Shown here in pieces: positions 5,981-12,632 of a stretch of 12,632 bases of DNA (positions are counted from its first letter, which is position 1; each line of letters starts with the position of its first letter). Below the pieces are notes generated by a model. The model ran no database searches and was not told the DNA's origin. It saw nothing but the letters and a program-made list of their open reading frames with translations. The position numbers and the translations under genes were made by a program. Origin of the DNA: Actinomycetes bacterium (GTDB taxonomy: Bacteria; Actinomycetota; Actinomycetes; S36-B12; GCA-2699445); NCBI GenBank assembly GCA_022600255.1, contig JAHZKU010000293.1, forward strand, positions 1-12,632. Reading direction: 5' to 3'.

Positions 5981-7276
5981 CTAGGGCTCGCGGTGGGGTC
6001 GGATGCGCGCGTATCGACCGCGCGTTCGTACTGGCTCGGGCATCGGAGGCTTGCTGGGATCGACGGGCTTCTCCGTGCTGTGGTTGCGGGCCCAGTGTCC
6101 GAACTGGCGGGCCAAGGGTTGAGCGGACATCCCGTGTGCAAACACGCTGATGACCACTGTCGTCATCGTGACCCCCACGATGTCAAAAACTGGCCCTTCG
6201 CTACCAAGGTCTTCTAGCGTCAGCAAGGCGAAGACGATCGTGGCCAATCCGCGCGGGCCAAACCAACCGATGAAAAGCATGGACGGCAACTGCAGGCCAC
6301 TGCCGATAAGGCTGATGATCACCGGAACGACTCGCAGCACAGTGAGGGCTAGGACCGCCAGCACCAACCACTGCCAGCGGAACCCACCCTGAATCATGAC
6401 CACGGCCAAGCCACCGGCAAACAGCCACACCGCGTAAGACAGCAGGTCCGCGCCGGTTTCCAGGAGTTCGGCCGCGTCGCCATCCTCGTGCAGGCACCCA
6501 GACCTGGCGCCAAACACCATGCCGGCTACGAAAGCCGTGATGAAACCGTTGGCACCAATCAGCTCTGCGATGCCCCACGCCAGGAAGGGGATGGCCAAGA
6601 CTGCGATTGCGCGACTACGGGCGCTGCTCCAACCCCGTCGAGACGATGCGTCCAGAATCCATGCGGCGCCCAACCCTAGGATCAACGCTTCCACCAGCGC
6701 CAGAACGACCGGGACGATCGAGATTGAAATGAGTGTGGGCTGTGCTGCCCCTTCGTCCGTGGCTAGCAGCGCAAGCGCGAAGAGCACGATGGGTGTTGCC
6801 ATGCCGTCGTTCAGACCGCTCTCGACATTCAGCGCGCGTCGGATGCGGTTGGGGACAACCGGGTTGAGAATCGTGGGAGCCCCCAAGCCCGCATCGGTTG
6901 GGGTGAGCGCGCCGGCGATCAGCAGTGCGCCAGCCAGGCCGACACCGGGCAGCAGCCACGAGGTGGTTCCGAAAGTGGCCAGCAAGGCCAATGGGAACCC
7001 GATCAGCAACAGCCGCAACGGGATTCCCGGATGGTGGCGCAAAGACGACACCCGCACGGCACTCGCATCGTGGAAGAGCACCACCAACAGAGCGAACTCG
7101 GCCAATACCCGCACCGCCGAGTTGTCGATGGCTACCTCCGGAAGGATCCAGAAGACCACCGCCCCAGCAACGAGGAAAGCCATCGGCGGGGTGATCTGAT
7201 ACCAACCCAACCGCCGCGCTAGCACCGCAAAGACGAAGACCAGCCCGGAAAAGACGATTAGGAAACCACCTTCCAT
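5981..7276 (-). CDS. CPA1-family sodium/proton antiporter
   Basis: Integral membrane exchanger of monovalent cations for protons (Na+/H+ exchanger fold). About 12-13 hydrophobic segments over residues 4-385. Key motifs are visible: ALTPTDAG with Asp128, NVESGLNDG with the CPA1 Asn156-Asp157 pair that binds the ion, and FGPRGLATIVFALL (339-352) with Arg342. The last 45 residues form a basic, proline-rich cytoplasmic tail without an RCK domain. 431 aa, usual for bacterial members. Start: ATG 7276 behind a strong GAGGAGG spaced 5 bases; a GTG one codon earlier (7279) is too close to that site. It lies 327 bases from the SLC13/DASS gene on the same strand, so co-regulation is possible but not shown. 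Ion specificity (Na+, K+ or Li+) cannot be read from sequence. Confidence 0.93.
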   Translation of the reverse strand: MEGGFLIVFSGLVFVFAVLARRLGWYQITPPMAFLVAGAVVFWILPEVAIDNSAVRVLAEFALLVVLFHDASAVRVSSLRHHPGIPLRLLLIGFPLALLATFGTTSWLLPGVGLAGALLIAGALTPTDAGLGAPTILNPVVPNRIRRALNVESGLNDGMATPIVLFALALLATDEGAAQPTLISISIVPVVLALVEALILGLGAAWILDASSRRGWSSARSRAIAVLAIPFLAWGIAELIGANGFITAFVAGMVFGARSGCLHEDGDAAELLETGADLLSYAVWLFAGGLAVVMIQGGFRWQWLVLAVLALTVLRVVPVIISLIGSGLQLPSMLFIGWFGPRGLATIVFALLTLEDLGSEGPVFDIVGVTMTTVVISVFAHGMSAQPLARQFGHWARNHSTEKPVDPSKPPMPEPVRTRGRYARIRPHREP

Positions 7277-7401
7277 CACATCCTCCTCACTGCACCCATC
7301 AGGCGTCGTCGCGCGGTGATCCTACCGCCAAAGACAAGTCCCGGGATTGTGAATGCCGAATCGGGCAGCCAGCGGCGCTTGCGCAGGAGTCTGGAAATCA
7401 A

Positions 7402-7417
7402 GCCGTCATGGGACGGC
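7402..7417 (-). terminator. Candidate terminator for the SLC13/DASS transcript
   Basis: On the minus strand a perfect 6-bp stem, GCCGTC/GACGGC with a 4-base loop, is followed by TTGATTT. It is about 190 bases past the permease stop and 125 bases before the antiporter start, so it may separate the two transcripts. Confidence 0.4.
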
Positions 7418-7570
7418 GCGGTTACCTACCGTCAGCCCGAGGTTGGCGGCCAACGCAATAGCGGGTGGCCCAGGGTGGCCGGCAAAAGGATCGTGTGGAG
7501 CCAGGAGTGCTCGGAAGTCCGTCCCAGACTTTCATCTGCGACGGATTCGGCAGCAGCCAAACTGTCGCTC

Positions 7571-7602
7571 CTCAGCCACTGGGCCGCTCAGCCACTGGAC
7601 CG
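7571..7602. repeat. Tandem 16-base duplication
   Basis: CTCAGCCACTGG-G-CCG (7571-7586) is followed directly by CTCAGCCACTGG-A-CCG (7587-7602), differing at one base. The second copy ends one base before the stop codon of the permease gene (7604-7606). Probably a slippage duplication; no known function. Confidence 0.85.
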
Positions 7603-7603
7603 T

Positions 7604-9394
7604 TTAGCCGGACCAGACAACGGGCACGAGCAGTACCACCAGCACCACCGCAGTAAGGGTCAAGGGCAGCCCCAGTCGCACGTAGTCCGTAAATCGGTAA
7701 CCGCCCGGCCCCATCACCATGGTGTTGGTTTGATAGCCGATCGGAGTCAGGAAGGACGCGCTGGCCATCACCGCAACGGCGATTGCGGCCCCCCGCGGAT
7801 CGAGCCCAACGGCCGCCGAAGCCGCAATGGCGATTGGCAGCATCAAGAGAGCCGCCGCGTTGTTGGTGATCATTTCCGTGATCAGCACAGTAGCAATCAC
7901 AATCCCGAGGAGCACACCACGTGGCCCCAGCCAATCGAACGTGTCCACCAACCCATTGGCCACCACGTCCGCTAGGCCCGATGAACTCATGGCCGCCGCT
8001 AGGCCGAATGCGGAAGCAATCACCACGATCACTTCCAGATCAACAGCCCGGCGCGCTTCCAGCGGCGTCAGGACACCCAAGACCACAACTGCAATCGCCG
8101 CGATCAGCGCACCCTGCAGAATATCCAAGATGCCAAAAGCGGCCAGGAGGATCACCGCGGCGAGAGCCACGACGGGAATCCAAGCCCGCTTAGTGGCTTT
8201 TGGCGGTTTGCCAGCCATTGGAGCTACCAGCAGGAAGTCTGCGCGGTCGGCCCAGCGCTCCCGGAAATCTGGGTCAGACACCAAGATCAAGGTGTCGCCG
8301 ACCCGCAATGCCACTTGACCAAACTGAGCATCTACCAGTTGGCCATCTCGGTGAATCGCAACGACGGCCGCCTGATAGCTGGACCGAAACCCCACCTCTG
8401 CCAGGGTCTTCCCCACCAGTGGTGAACGTGACCCGACAACGGCTTCGAAGTAGCTGACTGAAGGGCTCTCCATGTCGAGGACATGTTCAAGTTCAGCTGA
8501 GCGCAACCCAGGCATCTCCTGTAGGTCCACAACGTTTCCGGCCCGACCCACGAAGTGCAGGCGATTCCCACCCCGCAACACAGTTTCGGGTCGCACCGGG
8601 GCAATCACGGTGTCGCCTCGGTCAACGCTGGCCAAGAATACTCCGTTAAGGTGCCGGAGCCGCGCCTGTGTGACGGTCTTGCCGTCTACCCGACCATCGG
8701 GTTCCACGATCATCTCCACGCTGAAGCGTTTCGCGTCCTCAGTGAACTCATCCATCAGGGATTTACGCGCCGGAAGCACCCGCGGGGCAATCGCGATGAT
8801 GAGCGCCAGACCCACCACAGTTAGCGGCAGCCCGATTGCTCCAATCTCAAAGAACCCGATCGGTTCTAGGCCAGAAACCTCCATCTGGCCGGCCACCACT
8901 AGGTTGGTGGAGGTCCCGATCAAGGTGATCGTGCCGCCCAGTACGGCCGCAAATGAGATCGGCATCAAGAACTTGGAGACCGAGATTCCTCGTCGCGCGG
9001 CCCAGCTGGCCGCTTGTGGAATCATCATCGCCACGATTGGGGTGTTGTTCAAGAACGCAGACGCTCCGGCTGTGGGGCCCAGGGTTCGCAGTAGCGGCAT
9101 ACGGATCGTGCCCTTGTCGCCCATCGTGCTTTGCAGCAACGGTGTTAGCGCCCCAGTCTTCTCCACGGCGCCAGCTAGCACGTAGAGCGCGGCAACCGTG
9201 ATGGGTGCTGGATTTGAGAAACCACCCAAGGCCTCGGAGGTGTCGATGACACCGAGCACCAGCAGGACCAGCACCCCGCCGAATACAATCACGGCAGGGC
9301 TAGTGCGCCCACGGATCAGAAAGCCCAGGACGCCCAACGTCACAAGCAGCGTTAGCCAGGCCTCGGTGGTCACTCCCAAAGAATAGTGGGCCAT
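7604..9394 (-). CDS. SLC13/DASS-family permease with two RCK_C domains
   Basis: A 596-aa membrane transporter of the divalent anion:sodium symporter group. The two transmembrane halves (about 12-205 and 403-594) show the repeat pattern of the family: FLNNTPIVAMMIP (114-126) with GGTITLIGTSTNLVV (153-167) in the first half, and ITEMITNNAAALLMLP (505-520) with SFLTPIGYQTNTMV (547-560) in the second. Between them are two TrkA C-terminal (RCK_C) domains, about 222-300 and 312-390, including PLVGKTLAEVGFR and ALRVGDTLILVSDP. This layout matches bacterial and algal SAC1-like transporters proposed to move sulfate or other anions; the substrate here is not determined. RCK_C domains suggest ligand gating. 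Start: ATG 9394 (MAHYSLGVTTEAW); the frame is open to 9805 but those codons run through the divergent gene. Weak GGTGAT ahead of the start. Confidence 0.93.
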   Translation of the reverse strand: MAHYSLGVTTEAWLTLLVTLGVLGFLIRGRTSPAVIVFGGVLVLLVLGVIDTSEALGGFSNPAPITVAALYVLAGAVEKTGALTPLLQSTMGDKGTIRMPLLRTLGPTAGASAFLNNTPIVAMMIPQAASWAARRGISVSKFLMPISFAAVLGGTITLIGTSTNLVVAGQMEVSGLEPIGFFEIGAIGLPLTVVGLALIIAIAPRVLPARKSLMDEFTEDAKRFSVEMIVEPDGRVDGKTVTQARLRHLNGVFLASVDRGDTVIAPVRPETVLRGGNRLHFVGRAGNVVDLQEMPGLRSAELEHVLDMESPSVSYFEAVVGSRSPLVGKTLAEVGFRSSYQAAVVAIHRDGQLVDAQFGQVALRVGDTLILVSDPDFRERWADRADFLLVAPMAGKPPKATKRAWIPVVALAAVILLAAFGILDILQGALIAAIAVVVLGVLTPLEARRAVDLEVIVVIASAFGLAAAMSSSGLADVVANGLVDTFDWLGPRGVLLGIVIATVLITEMITNNAAALLMLPIAIAASAAVGLDPRGAAIAVAVMASASFLTPIGYQTNTMVMGPGGYRFTDYVRLGLPLTLTAVVLVVLLVPVVWSG

Positions 9395-9568
9395 AGCATC
9401 ACCAATGCGACACATCGGCCTTGCGCGTCGGTTTCGAGCCTGGTGCGGGCAGCGGTCGATGCAGCACCACTGCTGGAGACCCGCATGAGGCTTGTCGCAT
9501 TTGTCCACCTCTGCCACTGGGCTGCGCGTCGGGGCGAGATAACACCCTGGACCCGGCATGATGTGATC
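9395..9568. promoter_or_regulatory. Divergent promoter region, permease / Abhydrolase_9
   Basis: 174 bases between two opposite starts; it should carry both promoters. Seen: CATGAT (9557-9562) 6 bases before ATG 9569, and a direct repeat TGCGCGTCGG at 9422-9431 and 9523-9532. No clean -35/-10 pair was found for the permease. If translation of the hydrolase began at ATG 9485 (GGAG 6 bases upstream), half of this region would be coding. Confidence 0.45.
9557..9562 (+). promoter_or_regulatory. Possible -10 hexamer for the Abhydrolase_9 gene
   Basis: CATGAT (one mismatch from TATGAT) ends 6 bases before ATG 9569; no Shine-Dalgarno precedes that ATG. Consistent with a leaderless mRNA. Confidence 0.3.
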
Positions 9569-11614
9569 ATGTCTTGGCTCAAGAGCGTCACTCGCAAGGT
9601 TCTGGAATTCACCACGGACCCCGCCGTACGCGTGGGAATTCTGGAAGCGGCCTACAGCGTTACCCCGGCCTATTCGCGAGGGTTGCTCCCACGTACACCC
9701 GGCCAGCAGGCGGTCGTTGTGGGGGTCTCCGCCACTTCCTACTACGCCATTGGCGCTACCACCTGGGCTGGCGTCTCTAGCATCTACGCCGGGATACCCG
9801 GCCACAAGGCTGGTCCGCGCGCGCTGCTTGTTGGTGCAGCCGTCACCGGCGGTGTGGGCTTCCTGGGGGAGAGACTCCTGCGGCCCCGATCCGGTGATGG
9901 CCTCTTCCTAGCGACAACATGGTCAACGTCCCGGTTCTTGTCCACCGTTGGGCTAGCCGGTGGAATCGTCACGACATCGGATCTGATCACTCATCAGTAT
10001 CTGCGACGTAAACCCAGCCTGGGTACCACTCTTGCGCTAGACGTTGCCGGTGGAGCGTTGATGGGGGTAGGAACCTACCTGCGACGTGATCGTCGGGTCC
10101 GCAAATACGGGTTGGTCGACCCGGACCGGCCAGCAGTCACACAAACCAAGTCGGTGGTTTCCTATCCGAAAGTTGTCGGCTTGGCCACAGCGACAGCAGC
10201 TGGCATCGCCACACTGGCCATCGCTGAACAGACCGCTGCGCGCGCCATCAATAAGGGACTGAGCGAAGCCACTGACACGGAACTAGGTGAAGCCGGCGTC
10301 CTGTTATCGCACTTGGCCACAGCAGGGGTGCTGGCACTAGCGGCTGGGGGCGCCCTAAACATCGTGCGAAGACGCACGCAACGTCGCAGCGACGTCAAGG
10401 AAGCCGCTTACCCCTCACCGCCGCTGTCTCCCCACGTCTCTTGCGGGCCCAAGAGCGAAGTCGACTTTGACAAGATCGGAAAGGAAGGCCGCCGCTTCGT
10501 GCTGATGGCACTAACGGACGATCAGATCGAACGGGTCATGGACGAACCCGCTGTGGACCCAGTCCGAATCGTGGTTCCGCGGCAAGGGTCGATCAAGAAG
10601 CGCGCTGCCTTAGCGGTAGCCGAACTTGAGGCACTTGGCGGGTTCGATCGCTCGATGATCATGGTCGCCTCACCGACCGGGGTCGGCTACGTGAATTACA
10701 TCATGGCGGAGGCGCTGGAGTACCTGGCGCGAGGCGATTGCGCCACGGTTGTTCCCCAATACGCATTGGTGCCGTCCGCGTTGGCCTTGGACACCACCAC
10801 CCAGGGAACCGAGCTACAGGGCCATATCTTGCAGGCGATCTCCGACCGGATCAAGAGCATGCCACAAGCCACCAGGCCCCGGCTGGTCCAGTTCGGGGAA
10901 AGCCTGGGTGCCCAGGTGGCACTGGATGTCGCCAGTGAGGGAGGCGTGCACAGACTCGATTCCTTGGGGGTAGAAGCGGGTCTCTATCTGGGCGTTCCGT
11001 TCCGCAGTAGCGCGTGGCGCAGTTGGTGGCGCAACCCGCGTGCCATCGATCCGGACGGTCGCATGGTGCTTGTGACTCAAGCCGATGAGGCACCCAAGCG
11101 CCCCGGGATGCACCTGATGGTTGTGCACAACGACGATCCTGTGAACAAGTTCTCCTACACAATGTTTGTGCGGCGGCCCTGGTGGTTCGGAGAGCCGGAA
11201 GATCGTCCACCCCTGGTACCACGGGAGTCGTTGTTCCGACCTGTGATCAGTTTTGTGATCGCCTTAGTCGATCTGCTCAATGGCATGAACATGGCACCCG
11301 GAGACTTCAAACGGGTGGGACACGACTACCGGATCGATATCCGGGAAGCGACGGAGAAGGCCTACCTCCTGCGGTCGTCACCGGAGCAGGCCGAACGAAT
11401 CGAAGCCGAACTGCGGGAACGGGAGCAGGCCTGGGCACAGACCAGGCTGGTGGCCAAAACCGCGGCCAAGGCGATGGCCACCATCAATCGGAAAATGAAG
11501 TCGTGGGGTCAAAATTCCCAGGAGATGGACTTGGCTGATCGGGAAGACATCAACCTACCTCCGACCGTGCGGAAGTTCTTAACGTCGATGAAACTGGGCA
11601 GCGAGCCCGGTTAG
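9569..11614 (+). CDS. Membrane alpha/beta-hydrolase, Abhydrolase_9 (DUF2319) type
   Basis: A 681-aa actinobacterial membrane hydrolase. The N-terminal third (about 35-325) carries five to six hydrophobic segments separated by basic loops (Abhydrolase_9_N-like), for example AVVVGVSATSYYAIG, ALLVGAAVTGGVGFL and TLALDVAGGALMGVG. The C-terminal half is an alpha/beta-hydrolase domain: VRIVVPRQGS, then VASPTGVGYVNYIMAEALEYL, a nucleophile elbow FGESLGAQVALDV with Ser445, and VVHNDDPVNKFSY (Asp522/523). The His of the triad is probably His585 in GHDYRID. It is predicted to face a membrane surface and act on an ester or related substrate, perhaps lipid; no substrate is known to me. The C-terminal 70 residues are charged and helical. 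Start: ATG 9569 chosen; ATG 9485 with GGAG upstream (709 aa) is the alternative. Convergent with bldC, with 8 bases between stops. Confidence 0.88.
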   Translation: MSWLKSVTRKVLEFTTDPAVRVGILEAAYSVTPAYSRGLLPRTPGQQAVVVGVSATSYYAIGATTWAGVSSIYAGIPGHKAGPRALLVGAAVTGGVGFLGERLLRPRSGDGLFLATTWSTSRFLSTVGLAGGIVTTSDLITHQYLRRKPSLGTTLALDVAGGALMGVGTYLRRDRRVRKYGLVDPDRPAVTQTKSVVSYPKVVGLATATAAGIATLAIAEQTAARAINKGLSEATDTELGEAGVLLSHLATAGVLALAAGGALNIVRRRTQRRSDVKEAAYPSPPLSPHVSCGPKSEVDFDKIGKEGRRFVLMALTDDQIERVMDEPAVDPVRIVVPRQGSIKKRAALAVAELEALGGFDRSMIMVASPTGVGYVNYIMAEALEYLARGDCATVVPQYALVPSALALDTTTQGTELQGHILQAISDRIKSMPQATRPRLVQFGESLGAQVALDVASEGGVHRLDSLGVEAGLYLGVPFRSSAWRSWWRNPRAIDPDGRMVLVTQADEAPKRPGMHLMVVHNDDPVNKFSYTMFVRRPWWFGEPEDRPPLVPRESLFRPVISFVIALVDLLNGMNMAPGDFKRVGHDYRIDIREATEKAYLLRSSPEQAERIEAELREREQAWAQTRLVAKTAAKAMATINRKMKSWGQNSQEMDLADREDINLPPTVRKFLTSMKLGSEPG

Positions 11615-11638
11615 ACGAGGCGTCAGCGGCGGGGCTCG
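11602..11638. terminator. Bidirectional hairpin spanning two convergent stop codons
   Basis: CGAGCCC (11602-11608) pairs perfectly with GGGCTCG (11632-11638). Inside the 23-base loop is a second small stem, GACG-AGG-CGTC (11613-11623). The structure covers the stop codons of both the hydrolase (ends 11614) and bldC (ends 11623), so either transcript would fold it. There is no U-tract. Confidence 0.5.
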
Positions 11639-11991
11639 GAGGACCGCGACGACAAGTTGATGGTCCGAGGGGCTGTCCGCGGCTGTGGTTGCCCGGACTG
11701 ACGGGGCACGCCGGGGCGCGGCATCGTGGGACGCACCGGAATCGGGCGAGTCGTGCTTGAACGCTGTTCTTGGGGATACTCTTGCCGGGATTCTGGGCGC
11801 ATCCCAGGGGTACGGTCCAGCAGGTTGTAAACCTCGCCCGCACGGTACCGGCGATGACCGCCAAGAGTGCGAATAGACGTGAGCTTGCCGGCCTTCGCCC
11901 AACGCGTCACAGTCTTCGGATCCACTCGGAACAATGCGGCTACTTCTGATGGCGTAAGTAGCTCGTCCCCATCAATGGGTCGTCCGGCCAT
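11623..11991 (-). CDS. bldC: BldC-like MerR-family DNA-binding protein with extended tail
   Basis: A small transcription factor. Residues 11-57 (LLTPSEVAALFRVDPKTV..., KLTSIRTLGGHRRYRAGEV) match Streptomyces BldC closely: a winged helix-turn-helix without an effector domain. BldC binds direct repeats cooperatively and controls entry into development in Streptomyces; in non-sporulating actinobacteria its targets are unclear. Streptomyces BldC is about 68 aa, but this protein is 122 aa: residues about 62-122 form a Pro/Arg/Ser/Thr/Gln-rich, probably disordered tail. Start: ATG 11991 with a strong GAGGAGG 5 bases upstream. Divergent from the DUF3073 gene across 282 bases that include a CRP-like site. 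Confidence 0.92.
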   Translation of the reverse strand: MAGRPIDGDELLTPSEVAALFRVDPKTVTRWAKAGKLTSIRTLGGHRRYRAGEVYNLLDRTPGMRPESRQEYPQEQRSSTTRPIPVRPTMPRPGVPRQSGQPQPRTAPRTINLSSRSSEPRR

Positions 11992-12273
11992 GACTTCCTC
12001 CTCGGCTGCGCCTTAGCATCACTCGTCTTAGGTACCGGTGATTACTGGCTGTGTGTTGAAAAATGTTGCACATGTCACACACTACGGCAACCGGTTATTA
12101 CGAAATGGCGACACATTCCTAGGAAATTGGCCAGATTGGCGCCCCAAGGGGCCCGATTGAGCCAGTGGACTGGTCGCCGAAACCCCTGCCGAGCGGGTAC
12201 AGTGACATCAAGAGGTCGGCCATGATCCCGATCCAAGACGTATCCGTCCATCACCTGCGAGGAGGTCGAGCCT
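11992..12273. promoter_or_regulatory. Divergent regulatory region, bldC / DUF3073
   Basis: 282 bases holding both start signals. It contains an imperfect palindrome GTGTGTTGA / TCACACAC (12050-12082, one bulged base) with the CRP-like site at 12064-12079 inside it, a GCCCC-AA-GGGGC palindrome (12141-12152) and TACAGT (12198-12203), a possible -10 for DUF3073. No consensus -35 is clear for either gene, so an alternative sigma factor or activator is plausible. Confidence 0.5.
12064..12079. promoter_or_regulatory. CRP/GlxR-like binding site
   Basis: TGTTG-N6-TCACA: the right half is a perfect match to the cAMP-receptor consensus TGTGA-N6-TCACA and the left half matches three of five positions. 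It is 73 bases upstream of the bldC start and about 200 bases upstream of DUF3073. Candidate only. Confidence 0.35.
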
Positions 12274-12471
12274 ATGGGGCGCGGCCGAGCAAAAGCAAAG
12301 CAGACCAAGGTCGCTCGCAAGCTCAAATACAGCGGTCCCGACACCGACCTGCAGCGACTGCAGGCTGAGTTGTCAGGGAAGCCAGTCGAAGACGTGGATG
12401 AGTCCGCTGAGGACGAGCACGATCCGTATGCGCAGTACAGCGAGGACGACTACCGACCGCCCAGCGACTGA
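12274..12471 (+). CDS. DUF3073 family small acidic protein
   Basis: A 65-aa protein specific to actinobacteria and of unknown function. It has a basic N-terminal third (MGRGRAKAKQTKVARKLKY), a middle LQRLQAEL helix and a very acidic C-terminal half (VDESAEDEHDPYAQYSEDDY). The charge split could suit a nucleic-acid or ribosome contact, but that is inference. Start: ATG 12274 with GAGGAGG 8 bases upstream. In Mycobacterium and Streptomyces this family lies beside purM, in keeping with the partial gene at the window end. Confidence 0.92.
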   Translation: MGRGRAKAKQTKVARKLKYSGPDTDLQRLQAELSGKPVEDVDESAEDEHDPYAQYSEDDYRPPSD

Positions 12472-12529
12472 CACAACCATTGACACGAACGCGCGGTCCA
12501 AGTGGCGCTGAGCATGCTGTTGCAAGACT

Positions 12530-12560
12530 GCGGTCGTGGGCGGGATGTGCGCCCAACCGC
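12530..12560. terminator. Bipartite hairpin between convergent genes
   Basis: GCGGT (12530-12534) pairs with ACCGC (12556-12560), and after a 2-base bulge TGGGCG (12537-12542) pairs with CGCCCA (12550-12555) around a 7-base loop. It sits between the DUF3073 stop and the stop of the right-edge minus-strand gene, as expected of a bidirectional terminator. Confidence 0.6.
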
Positions 12561-12567
12561 GCAAGGC

Positions 12568-12632
12568 TTACAGGTAGCGTCCCACCACATTGACGATTCC
12601 GCCCTTGCCGCCCTTGGCCGGGGCATCAGAGA
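12568..12632 (-). CDS. C-terminal end of a gene, possibly purM
   Basis: Only the last 20 codons and the TAA stop lie in the window: SDAPAKGGKGGIVNVVGRYL. The frame is open to the edge. A Gly/Lys linker followed by a hydrophobic strand and a short aromatic end is compatible with the C-terminus of actinobacterial phosphoribosylformylglycinamidine cyclo-ligase (PurM). The convergent neighbour DUF3073 supports this by synteny. Too short to identify from sequence alone. Confidence 0.4.
   Translation of the reverse strand, partial: SDAPAKGGKGGIVNVVGRYL

Larger units (their letters stand above)
7277..7603. other. 327-base intergenic region
   Basis: No gene supported. From the antiporter end it holds the antiporter leader and ribosome binding site (GAGGAGG), a GCCGTC/GACGGC hairpin (7402-7417), a GTTGG/CCAAC hairpin with 3-base loop (7442-7454), a GGGTGGCC direct repeat with a 10-base period (7463-7480) and a tandem 16-base duplication (7571-7602). 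No convincing promoter was found for the antiporter; TAGGAT occurs in the upstream region on the minus strand without a matching -35. Confidence 0.5.

Noticed and set aside
6519..7199. 226-aa plus-strand open frame opposite the antiporter gene
   Set aside because: It is a GC-rich antisense shadow, full of Ala/Ser/Arg/Thr without domains, opposite a gene with clear CPA1 motifs.
8472..9185. 237-aa plus-strand open frame opposite the SLC13/DASS gene
   Set aside because: Antisense shadow of a well-supported gene; no family features.
9395..9805. Upstream extension of the permease frame (about 137 extra codons)
   Set aside because: The extension overlaps the divergent hydrolase gene and has no signature; the family N-terminus fits ATG 9394.
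1..12632. CRISPR array, insertion sequence, prophage or toxin-antitoxin module
   Set aside because: No regularly spaced repeats, transposase, integrase, terminal inverted repeats or small paired genes were found in any part of the window.

Overview
This window looks like chromosomal DNA of a GC-rich actinobacterium. The clearest markers are a BldC-type MerR-like DNA-binding protein (11623-11991, minus), a DUF3073 small acidic protein (12274-12471, plus), a membrane Abhydrolase_9/DUF2319-type hydrolase (9569-11614, plus) and a tRNA-Glu / tRNA-Asp / tRNA-Phe cluster of the kind seen in many actinomycetes. No rRNA or other species-level marker is present, so the genus is left open. I see no insertion sequence, phage gene or CRISPR array. 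The region reads as core or lineage-specific chromosome with generous intergenic gaps (about 170-420 bases).

Layout. 168-1181 (minus) encodes a full-length Sua5-type threonylcarbamoyl-AMP synthase, a tRNA-modifying enzyme. Divergent from it are three tRNA genes (Glu-TTC 1371-1443, Asp-GTC 1489-1562, Phe-GAA 1696-1772), with a good sigma-70-like promoter ahead of Glu. After a roughly 420-base stretch without a gene comes a secreted basic protein of unknown family (2197-3093, plus). Then five minus-strand genes follow: a GNAT acetyltransferase interrupted by a 2-base change in a GA repeat (3170-3654), a four-helix DUF6790-like membrane protein (3923-4420), an unusual protein with a TerB-like helical region followed by an exact Coq4-type HDxxHx11E motif (4737-5765), a CPA1 sodium/proton antiporter (5981-7276) and an SLC13/DASS permease with two RCK_C domains (7604-9394). 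The plus-strand Abhydrolase_9 gene is divergent from the permease and convergent with bldC. bldC and the DUF3073 gene are divergent. At the right edge is the C-terminal end of a minus-strand gene, possibly purM on synteny grounds.

How the genes relate. There is no single obvious pathway. The antiporter and the RCK-controlled permease are neighbours that could both serve ion, osmotic or anion homeostasis, but wide gaps and hairpins suggest mostly single-gene transcripts. A recurring theme is start-site architecture: several genes lack a Shine-Dalgarno sequence and instead carry a -10-like hexamer 6-7 bases before the start codon (possible leaderless mRNAs), whereas the antiporter, bldC and DUF3073 genes have strong GAGGAGG ribosome binding sites.

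The points most worth a second look are the frameshifted GNAT gene, the Coq4-motif protein in an apparently menaquinone-type lineage, the unknown secreted protein with a YERYA motif near both ends, the BldC protein with a long Pro/Arg/Ser tail, and the regulatory palindromes between bldC and DUF3073.
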